This document shows, piece by piece, positions 55,173-64,000 of a stretch of DNA of 64,000 nucleotides (position 1 is the first letter of the stretch; every line of letters starts with the position of its first letter). The stretch covers positions 219,995,323-220,059,322 of the forward strand of contig CM053140.1 in NCBI GenBank assembly GCA_028571685.1, written 5' to 3'. The notes under the pieces were generated by a model. That model was not told the DNA's origin and did no database searches. It worked only from the letters and a program-made list of their open reading frames with translations. The position numbers and the translations under genes are program-made. This DNA is from Heterohyrax brucei (Eukaryota; Chordata; Mammalia; Hyracoidea; Procaviidae).

Positions 55173-56042
55173 CATTCCTCTGTTGCTGGACATCTGGGTT
55201 GACTCCCTCTTTTTGCTATTGTGGACTGTGCTGCGATACACATTTGTGTGCATATATCAGTTGGTGTGAATGGTCTTGATTCTGTAGGATAAATTCTGAG
55301 CAGTGGAATTACTGGGTCAAATGGTGTATCTATTTCCAACTTTTTAAGGAAGTGCCAGATTGCTTTCCAAAGAGGTTTTGCAATCCCACCAGCAGTATAG
55401 GAGAGTTCCACTTCCTCCACAGCTTCTCCAGCATTTGTTGTTTTGTGTTTTTTGGATCATGGCCAATCTTGTTGGGGTGAGATGGTATCTCATTCTTTTG
55501 ATTCTAATTTCTTTAATAGCTAATGATTGTGAGCATGTCTGCATGTGTTTTTTGGCTGTCTGGATCTCCTCTTTAGATAAGTGTCTGTCCTCCTTTGCCC
55601 ATCGATTAACTGGATTACTTATCTTTTTCTTATTGATATTTTATTGTCCCTTATAGACTATGGAGATCTGACGTCCATCTGACATATAGTTGCCAAATAC
55701 TTCTTCTAGTTCTGTAGGTGGCCTTTTAATTCTATTAATAAAGTCTTCAGATGAGCAAAAGTGTGTGATTCTTAGTAGTTCCCACTTATCTATTTTCTCT
55801 TCTATTGTTTGTGGTCTGTTTGACAGATTTTGAAGGCTGTCTACATTGTTTATTAAAACTTCCATTGTTATTCCTACCTTTTCTTGGATGAGCTTAATCT
55901 TTGCAGATTTGATATTTAGGTCTTTTATCCAGTTTGAGTTGGCTTTTGTATGCCCTGGCTTTTGTATAAGGTGTAACATATAGGTCTTGTTTGAATTTAT
56001 TGCAGATAGATATCCAATTTTGCCAGCACCATTTGTTGAAGA
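55173..56042 (-). mobile_element. L1 ORF2 C-terminal region (antisense)
   Basis: Minus-strand frames 56075-55641, 55544-55344 and 55420-55049 carry the L1 ORF2 C-terminal text, including the CWW-C cluster near 55390. The left edge abuts the inverted LTR. Confidence 0.8.
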
Positions 56043-56513
56043 GATCATTCCCAATATTTTATGATTGTCCTCCATTTTGTGATTTTCCTATGCTGTACGT
56101 TAAAGATTAGGGTAGGACTGTAAATCCTTTCATAAGATCACCTCTCTGCTCCCCTGTAAAGGGAGTTTCCCTGGAGTATGGCTTGCCCCACCCTTAAGCC
56201 TTTCATCTTACAAGAGATAAAAGGAAAGAGAAGCAAGCAGAGAATTGGGAACCTTATGCCATCAAGAAAGCAGCACCACAAGAAGAGCACATCCTTCACA
56301 CCTGGAATTTCTGTTCCAAGATGCTACCTGGACAACAACTGATGTACCATCAGGACTTTCCTTCACAGCCAACAAGAGGGAAAGCCTTCCCCTGGAGTGG
56401 ACATCCTGAATTTGGACTTGTAGCCTACCAGACTGTGTAAGAATAAACTTTCCTTTGTTAAAGCCATCCACTCTGTGGTATTTCTGTTAGAGCAGCACTA
56501 GCTGACTAAAACA

Positions 56514-57634
56514 CCAGCCCCTGCAGATATGAGAATCAGAAGACATTTATATCTTGATCCATAGACTTGAGACATTCCAGTACCTACAATCACATGACAC
56601 ATTTCCTTGATATAAATCTCTCTGTATATTTATATGCTGTTGCTTCTTCAGATAATCCAGTCTACAACAAATAGAATTTAGAATTAGAATTTAGAAATAG
56701 GGTCACTTTCACAGGTGCTCTAGGTTAAGACTTCATTTTCTTTTGTAGAGGTTCAATTCAATCCATAATAATTAGGTTAATCTATAAAAAATTGCCATTT
56801 TTGTGAGTCAAAAACAAATATCAGCATTTCATATGGTTAAACTTAATACATGGCTTGGCAATACATGGTTAAGCTGATATAACTGTAAAAAAGATCAAAG
56901 TAACAAACAGACTCGTTACTGAATACATCCAGCCTCTTTTTTTCCCTCTTCCAGTTGAGCCAATTCTGAGGTAACTAAGCATGGTACCATGCTTAGAGAC
57001 AGAATTAGCAGGACCATGACTTTACAGTATCAGAAATGACCCTTGTTCTCAGTCAGCTGCTGGGCTTCTGAGCCCTGTTCATACCCCAGGATGACTATCA
57101 GGGGTCCTGAGTATGTATTTCTCTTCCCTTCAGAGCAAGGGCAAACCTTGATCACACCACCTTTTTGAACCTTTAAATGACATCATCTAAATCAGTGGTT
57201 GGTAAGATGTTTTAGACTGTGAATCACTCTGGAAGTGCCTATAACCTTGAAAACCAGCTAATCCTCCCAAGTCATCAGCACAGGAGATCAATCAAGACAT
57301 TCCACATAATAAATTATACACTACAAGTTACCTACTCCTTTGGATAAGGGAACAGGAGGAAATATCTAGGATTTATAAAATATAAACACAAACCAAGAAA
57401 AGAAAATGCTCATATGTCCTTGACACAAAACAAATGATACTTGAAAAGGTTTTACTGAACTTCAAGTAGTTTGTAGATCCCATTTTGAGAACTATCAACT
57501 GGTAATCAGTAATCACTTCTCTATCTTGATCCACCATATTCCACCTTCCCATCTGATTCTCTGAGCCACAGTCATTCAACAAGCATTTTTTGGCCAGTGA
57601 GTCAGCAGAGAATCACGGTTAAGAGCAAGGACCT
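56514..57634. other. Unassigned
   Basis: Phrases at 57190-57210 and 57470-57500 look like a decayed DNA transposon (atcccattttgagaactatc), otherwise nothing recognised. Confidence 0.3.
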
Positions 57635-58163
57635 TGTCTTAGTCATATAGTGCTGCTCTAACAGAAATACCACACGTGGGTCGCTTTAACGAAGAGGAAT
57701 TTATTTCCTCACAGTTGTGTAGTCTGACAGTCCAAATTCAGGGTGTCAGCCTCAGGGGAAGGCTTTCTCTGTTGGCTCTGGATAAATGTCCTTGTCATCA
57801 ATCTTTCCCTGGACTGGGAGCTTTTTAGGTGCAGCGACCTCGGGTCCAAAGGACATGCTCCGCTCCCAGTACTGCTTCTTTCTGATGATATGAGGTCCCC
57901 AACTCTCTTTTTACTTCTTTCCTTTTATCTCTTTTAGGATAAAAGGTGGTGCCAGCCACACTTCAGGGAAATTCCCTTAGTGAGAGTGTTACAGTCCCAC
58001 TCTGGTTGTTTTGAACCTAATCCAATCTTGCACTGTTAACCACAGGCAGATATTAGAAACATAGGAAAATCACAAAGTGGAGGACAACAAAGCAATGCTG
58101 GGAATCATGATCCAGCCAAATTTCTACACATATTTTTTGGAGGACATAATTCAATCCATAATA
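57635..58163 (-). mobile_element. MaLR-like solo LTR (antisense)
   Basis: tgtcttagtcatatagtgct start, aattcaatccataata end. Flanks gacct/gaccc fit a 5-bp TSD with one mismatch. Confidence 0.8.
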
Positions 58164-58559
58164 GACCCTCAAAGCAAATTTTCAGTTTGAAACTCACGTC
58201 TGCCACTTAGGAAAGTTCCTGAATCTCTCAATGTGTCACTTTCTTTATCTGCTATATGGAGATAATGGTGTCTACCTCATAGGGCTGATGTGAGCACTGA
58301 ATCAAGGAATATGAATATTCAAAATACAATTTGCATAGTTCCTCATACAGGATAAACACTACATAAGTTCTGGCTTACGTATTCACAATAACTGTTACAA
58401 TGCATCTACATCTTCCAAATGCTTGGAAAGCCTGATACCACATTACCCAAGAAGATGTTAGGGGCTCCATGAGTGAGGGAACCATGAGTGAGGAAATGGA
58501 TGTAGCTTGATTATCATAATTGCACTAACAGGCTAAGTTTACTTGTTCCTATGTTTACA
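58164..58559. other. Unassigned
   Basis: No repeat or gene recognised. Confidence 0.3.
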
Positions 58560-59460
58560 GTTGACCAAGAAAGCAGATCAGTGCAGTGAGGGAAACATTA
58601 GACCAGTTGTTTGATGCTGTGTAGGTATATCCTCTGAAGTGTTACTTACATTTAATTGTGAATGTGGTTTAATTAATTATAACTGCAGCGATATATTTTC
58701 AATAACCTTCATGCAAACCATTATAATCGTTAAATCTTGATTTTCTGCAAGGGAGCAAGAACCCCTATCAGATTAACTACTTGGCTTCAAAATATTGATG
58801 ATCTTATTACTCAAATAAACCCTACTCCATAGAGCAATGGGATTATCTCCAAATTAACAGTGCCCATAGGAATAGCCATTTAGCATTTTTGCATAGAGAA
58901 TGTTCTGTCATTATTCAAGCATCAAATGGAGAGCACCATCTTGATCTGAGCAAGAATTGGTAATGCAGAAATTTACAGCTATAAGCAGAGAAAGATCCTT
59001 TTTCTTCAACAAATTTGGAAAGAAGAAGGAAAGCACGCAGTAAATTAAACCTGATTTACATGACATTGTTCATGCGTGCAGTTCTTCCTACGAGCAAGGG
59101 AATGCTCTTTGATTGAATTTTTCTATTTCTGTATGTTTCTATGATACTCTAGAAACAATTGAGGGGGCCTTTGTTGGTTAATTAACACCTGTAAATTCAC
59201 ATTGCCTGGTGTCTTCCTTTTACCGCAGAGGTAATGAGTCCAATTCCTTGCAGGGTTGTATTTTTATTAAAATATCTTAGTCTCTCTTTTTTTTCGTGTC
59301 TGCCAGCTTGCTACACATTTAACCCTTTACTGCTTTTCATGTTCTGTCTTTCCTTCGGAAATAAAGCAGAGAATTAGAGGAATAGCCCTCGCTGGGTTAC
59401 TAAGAAGGCTAAATCAAATACTTACGGAAGTGGTGACTAATTGAACATAGAGTCTGAGTC
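58560..59460. other. Repeat-poor AT-rich stretch, candidate conserved noncoding element
   Basis: About 0.9 kb with no recognised mobile element, no long open frame, and many TAAT-core homeodomain-like words, e.g. ggttaattaacacctgtaaa near 59178, an overlap of TAATTA and an E-box/T-box-like CACCTG. Its texture resembles conserved enhancers, but conservation cannot be judged from one sequence. Confidence 0.3.
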
Positions 59461-60161
59461 TGTGGTGACAATGTAGTCTAACACTGAAATTCCAGCTAAT
59501 CAAACTGCTGTTTGGTCTATATGATATCATGTAAATGTTCACTGAGTCATTAACAGACATGTCTTGAGTGACCCATAGGTGATGAGGAAGATCAGGTGGT
59601 GGTTATTCATAGGAAAGGCACAGCCAGTGGCCCCCAGTCATAGTCTGGCAGGAGAGAAAACAAAGTAAACATGTGGAAAACCAGGTAATATACAGATGTA
59701 TGCCCAGATTACTGTGGAAAAGCAGAGAAAGGAGAAGGGAACTTATCCTCAGGATCACTGAAGACCTCCCACAGTACAGGCAATCCCCCAAATTGTGAAC
59801 ATTAAACTCATAGACAATTCTTACTTGGCCTTTAATGTTATATAAATTTGCCCTTATTTTTAAACCGTTGAAACAACCTCTACTCATGACACATTCTTCA
59901 TCACAATCACCTTTACTTGCTGCACAGGCAGCTGTTAAATCATTAACAAGCCTTTGAGCCTTTTCTTGCAGTGAATTAAGGCTAAATAGAAACCCTATGC
60001 AGCTGTTCTGACTGACCTACAAATCTGACTTAAAGGCAGTGCTAGGCACAACTCCTGCTCCTGACCTGGGGACTGCCTATAGGTGAAACTTGACCTGAAT
60101 GTTAAAGGATGCTTGGAGTTAGTTAGACATGTGGTGAGGATGGTGCACTGCAGAGAAAGGA
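59461..60161. other. Unassigned
   Basis: No gene recognised. Frame 59887-59603 on minus has no domain. Confidence 0.3.
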
Positions 60162-60316
60162 GACCAAAGCCCATTGCTGTAGAGAAATTTTAAACTCGTG
60201 GTGACCCTAAAGGATACAGTAGAATTGCCTTATAGTGCTTCCAAGGATTGTCTGGTGGATTTGAACTGTGGCCTTTTGGTTACAAACGTTTAACCACTGC
60301 ACCACTAGAGTTCCAA
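60162..60316 (-). mobile_element. AfroSINE (antisense)
   Basis: ccaaagcccattgctgtaga, tgaccctaaaggatacagta, gcttccaaggattgtctggt and ccactgcaccactagagttc. Confidence 0.8.
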
Positions 60317-61009
60317 GACGACAACATATGCAAATACCTATTAATGGAGAATGCAGTTTCCTGTGTATACACAATTCCAAGAAGAGTTCTGGCAACTCCT
60401 TCTACAATAGATGGCACCAATGGAAGGCCAGCCAATTTTGGTGATCCTGCACTATGAAGCTGAAAGGCCATTTGGTTCTAATTTTAATTCTTCATTTCTA
60501 GTCAGACCTATTCCCTAGCATTGGCTACTTTCATGACAGAAATACAGTCCGTCTACTTAATGAACTGCCATGCCATTGGTGGGAAAAACTACATCTGTGT
60601 TGTAAAAACCTGGCCACTTTGTATATAGTTATCTTGCTCTAGAACCTCTGGAATCAGATGTCTCTATCACGAAGAGACCGACAACACAAGTTATAGAAAA
60701 ACTGCATCCCTCTGTCATGTTAGTTCAGTATAGATATGTGTTAGGACACTGGGACATACTTACAGACACTGGTGATGGTGGACTCAGTGAACTTGTTCTG
60801 TTTTGTGTTGATCTCAGGTCTCGCTACGGACCAGCCTCAAGCTGTAAGTGAATATGCTCAGTGTGTTCCTCCTATATAAGAGATTAATAATGAAGAGAAC
60901 ACACTCACAAAAGTTAGAATACGCCCACGAGGAGAAGTTAATCTGATTCCTGTGTTACTTAAAGTTAGCTAGTCACCATAACAAATAAGTTACAAAATTT
61001 GTAATGGCT
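60317..61009. other. Unassigned
   Basis: Nothing recognised. Confidence 0.3.
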
Positions 61010-62240
61010 CAAAGATAGTACTTTTTTTAATGGTACTGTTACATAGTAGAAGAATTGTTTGGCAGATGTCCTTCATCCATACAATCACTCAGAGCCCCAT
61101 CTTCAAACTTCTCTGTCAAGGTAACCTAGGGCTTGTTTCCATTCCTGCTAGTCATAGGAAAATGAATGCGGAAGAGATGGTAAAAAAGATTTTAATGCAG
61201 CAGGCCCTGAAGCAGGGCATGTCATTTCTATTCACATTCTGCTGCCAAACTAAGTAAGTTTGTTCTGCCTGTCACTGTAGCCAAAAATTCAGAAACATTT
61301 TGGGTTTCAAGGAATATTGTATTTGCAGATATGCCAGCAAATCTGGGGGACAGTGAGAATAGCTTTTCAAAAAAAAACTGTCCCATGTGGGTTACATTTC
61401 CAGTAGTTTTTACAGCCAGAATTCAAAGGAAAAATAGCCAGTAGTCACAAGATTTCATTATATCATAAGGTTTCATTACATCTTATCAAACAATGTGAAT
61501 TACCAAAAATTTCATTATCTGTCTTTGAGGTCTTAATCAATTTTACTGTTAGATGGAAACCCAAGCCCCCTTCCCTACCATTCCCTGAGCGCCCTGGCCC
61601 AAGTCAAAATGTTTTATCTGCCAGCTACTCCTGAAATTCCATTAAAATGAGGGGAGTTGCCCAGGGCCCTAATAGCTATCACTCCTTTCCCATAGGCTCA
61701 ATTCCACTGAAATGAGACCCCTTTATGTTAATTAAGTAACTTTAATCGTCCAGGACCCCACAGGCTACTTGCCACGGATACCATTCTCATTGTCACGGAC
61801 ACTGTTTTCAGCACTGTCCTCACTAAGGTCCGTCCGTCCCCTTTATAAACTCCCAACCTCCTAACCAGCACACGGTTCTACAGATTCCCATCTGAAAGCT
61901 CTGTGAAGCTGCCCAGGACGCAAATAAACTTTTCCTTTTCTTTCTCCTCCCCTCTCTGGTTTTTCCTCTGCATACTTTCGATTAAGTGAAACTCACTGCA
62001 CCCAAAAAATCTCTAACATTTACTTCTGCAGAGATATGGAGAGTAATGCAGACCTGCTTATCTAGTCTGAGGGTGATAATTGAGGCAGAGGATGGAATGC
62101 AGCTTAATAACCTAAGAGATCTTTGTTAGATTCTTACATTTACCACAAACTCTGTTGACCAGAACTCAGTCATATGGCCACATCTCATTCCAAGCAGACT
62201 GAGGAATGCAGTCTAGCCACATGTCCAGAAAGAAGAAAAT
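61010..62240 (-). mobile_element. Old interspersed repeat (MLT/MER type), split by a solo LTR
   Basis: Left part has ggcagatgtccttcatccat; right part has ccagaactcagtcatatggc, cacatctcattccaagcaga and gcagtctagccacatgtcca, the antisense end of a common old mammalian repeat. The family name is not certain. Confidence 0.4.
61547..62018 (+). mobile_element. Solo ERV LTR with perfect TSD
   Basis: 472 bp, TGTTAGA start and TCTAACA end (matched 7-bp inverted ends). TATAAA at 61844-61849 and AATAAA at 61923-61928 give a standard U3-R-U5 order. TTTAC lies on both sides (61542-61546 and 62019-62023). Unrelated by eye to the 42-48 kb ERV. Confidence 0.85.
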
Positions 62241-62422
62241 ACAGCTTTTAGGTAACATAAAGAAGAAAGAGATGAGGCAGGGGAGGAGGGATGAAGGGAT
62301 GACAGAGAGAAAGAAAGAGAAGTTGTTTTTGAGTTGGCTCTGGTTTGTGGCAACCAATATGTGTCAAAGCACAGCTGTGCTTCATAGGATTTTCAATGGC
62401 TAAGATTTAATGAAAGCACATT

Positions 62423-62907
62423 TGTTAGGGTCCTGATTTCAAGATGCAATGCAGTTACTTTTTGAAAGTTAAGTTTTATTAAAAAATGTGCCCAATAAGA
62501 AAAAGATTAGTGCACCAGGGACGCACCCCAAACTATGCAGAGCAGGGGGCGACCCCAAGCTTCCTTAGCACCCAGTATTTAAGCTGTGAAATTGCAAGGT
62601 GAAGGGGGAGCTGACCTTTGCATTGATTGGCTGAGGTTGGCTGAGGCCATAGGGAGTTTCTACTAGTTGCAAAATTTAGCTGTGGGTGAATGTGTTAACC
62701 ACATGGAATTTCCGTTAGTGGATGTTTTACTAGGCTGGCTCCAGGGGTTATTTGTGAGGCTGTCTCCAGGCCCTATCTGTTTCAGTATAATTACCCTGTG
62801 GTATTTTTCTTTTTGTTATTTTCTGCTAAGTTGGTTTCTGGAGCCTATTACCTGATTTTCCACTGCACTCTTCCTCTAAATGGAGTTAGTTATGTCTCAT
62901 TTCAACA
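62423..62907 (-). mobile_element. Solo LTR of the gammaretroviral ERV family
   Basis: 485 bp, aligns end to end with the LTRs at 42086 and 48148 (ggtgcaccagggacgca, gcgaccccaag, cattgattggctgagg) but is clearly more diverged. Flanks catt/cact fit a 4-bp TSD with one change. Same orientation as the provirus 14 kb away. Confidence 0.9.
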
Positions 62908-63304
62908 CACTGTCAAAATTTTCTTTCAATTTATCTCTGGGTAAATTCAAACCTCCAGCTTCTCAGCAGCTGAGCGAATCATTTGCACCAACCACGGACT
63001 CTTAACAGCCAGCTGTCTTCCACAGTTTCCCCCATCCCAGGTCACCTTTACTACCAGACCTTACTTGGATTGGGTGAATGATCTAATAACCACCCTGAGC
63101 ACCAAGACATAGTTAACTATGATCATTGTCTGTAGGCCATAAAATTAAGAGTTGGGAAGCTTCTCCCATGGTCTCGTGCCTGAAGGGCCACCTGATTTTA
63201 AAATGATAGAATCTGAAGTTTTTTCTGTTTTATTTGTTCATAATTCTGTTTAACATTATGATTGAACAAAGAGTTCCAAACAAATGAAAATAACTGAAAA
63301 TTCT
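62908..63304. other. Unassigned
   Basis: Nothing recognised. Confidence 0.3.
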
Positions 63305-63468
63305 TGTCAGGTCTCATTGAGTTGATTTTTGACTCATAGCGAATGCAAGTGACAGAGTAGAATTGTCCCATGGATTTCTAGGACGTAATTCCCTATAGAG
63401 CTGCTTGGTGGGTTCTAACTGCCAACCTTCTGATTAGCAGCCAATCATTGAGTCACCAGGGCTCTTAA
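63305..63468 (-). mobile_element. AfroSINE (antisense, degraded)
   Basis: ctcattgagttgatttttga, gacagagtagaattgtccca, tggtgggttctaactgccaa and gagtcaccagggctctt. Confidence 0.75.
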
Positions 63469-64000
63469 TTGAAAGTTAATAGCCTCGATATCCAATTAAT
63501 TTCTCCAAGTTAAAGACATAGACTGTGTGAGAACAATGACCTTAGAAGTTGTGAACAAGTAATCAGCCACTTATGACAGGTATCTAGAATTGCATTAACT
63601 AGAATTGCATTGAGTCGTATTTTCTAGTAGGAAAAAAAAACCTTTAAAGACATGTGTGAACACACACACACACTCTCATACCCCTCCACTGAGACGATTT
63701 TATAGATTTTATATTTAGGGTTCTTGATGAGATTTTAGTCAACTTGTAAAAAAGGAAGAAAAAAATTAGTCAACCAATTGTTTCATGGAACTGAGTTGCC
63801 TTTTGATGGAACTAAATGGACTTCAGATTCTAAATCTGAAGCTTCTCTAAGTGCAAGCCCAATAGATGAAGGATCAATTCACTCTGTGAAGTACTTCACC
63901 TACTTAAGTAACAATTAGACCTTCATTAAAGTGAAAAACTGCCTAAGGATGTCTGTGTTGTTACTTAAATGTTTAACATAGTACATGATATAAGATTATG
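63469..64000. other. Unassigned, short CA repeat
   Basis: cacacacacacac at 63660-63672; no gene recognised to the window end. Confidence 0.35.

Larger units (their letters stand above)
54654..56513 (+). mobile_element. MaLR-like LTR with complex internal insertion
   Basis: Outer ends TGACATGG (54654) and TAAAACA (56513) are flanked by a perfect 5-bp TSD, ccagc (54649-54653 and 56514-56518). The LTR text is interrupted at about 54805 and resumes at about 56045, repeating ~90 bp already present at 54710-54800. Confidence 0.75.

Noticed and set aside
1..64000. CRISPR array, prophage or bacterial operon
   Set aside because: No regularly spaced direct repeats of CRISPR form; the whole window carries mammalian repeat families.

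Overview
The window is mammalian, almost certainly Afrotherian and most likely proboscidean (elephant or mammoth). The evidence is the repeat content: many copies of a tRNA-headed SINE whose 3' part matches the tail of an RTE/BovB-like LINE (AfroSINE type), several RTE copies, a lineage-type MaLR-like LTR present about ten times, eutherian MER5A and MER20 DNA transposons, and old L1. I recognise no host protein-coding exon, no functional tRNA/rRNA gene and no CpG island. This reads as intergenic or deep intronic DNA built mostly of nested mobile elements. Family names come from pattern recognition without a database, and boundaries are approximate unless a target-site duplication (TSD) is given.

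1-16 kb: an RTE fragment, MaLR-like LTRs, MLT2-like LTRs, a 600-bp G/T-rich minisatellite, MER5A copies, four MER20 copies, ordinary AfroSINEs, two SINEs carrying an extra central block, an unexplained 68-bp inverted repeat pair 622 bp apart, and a tRNA-Gly-like SINE. 16-23 kb: a long RTE copy with nested insertions, an L1 3' part holding a ~182-bp unassigned sequence that recurs 2.4 kb downstream, and further SINEs. 23.7-25.9 kb: a complete non-autonomous MaLR-like provirus (LTR, tRNA-Leu-type primer site, ~1 kb internal region, LTR) with a perfect 5-bp TSD. 26-36.5 kb: SINEs, a 26-bp micro-retroposition with perfect TSD, three consecutive L1 pieces, an antisense RTE and a rearranged mariner.

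36.5-53.5 kb: one ancient antisense L1 spread over 17 kb by successive insertions. The largest inserted block is an ERV1-type LTR (TSD TTAG) that itself received a 6.55-kb gammaretrovirus-like ERV on the minus strand (42086-48635). That ERV has paired LTRs about 5% diverged, a tRNA-Pro primer site, a polypurine tract and broken gag, pol and env; a deletion removed nucleocapsid, protease and the polymerase core. Next to it lies a MaLR-like LTR split by an RTE whose 5' part is inverted (twin-priming structure). 53.5-64 kb: MLT1-like and MaLR-like LTRs (one with internal inverted repeats), a repeat-poor ~0.9-kb stretch that may be a conserved noncoding element, a solo LTR with perfect TSD, a solo LTR of the gammaretroviral family and more SINEs.

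No genes here work together as a pathway. The logic is stratigraphic: insertion-into-insertion gives a relative order of activity (L1M, then ERV1/MaLR-type LTRs, then RTE and gammaretroviral ERV, with SINEs throughout).
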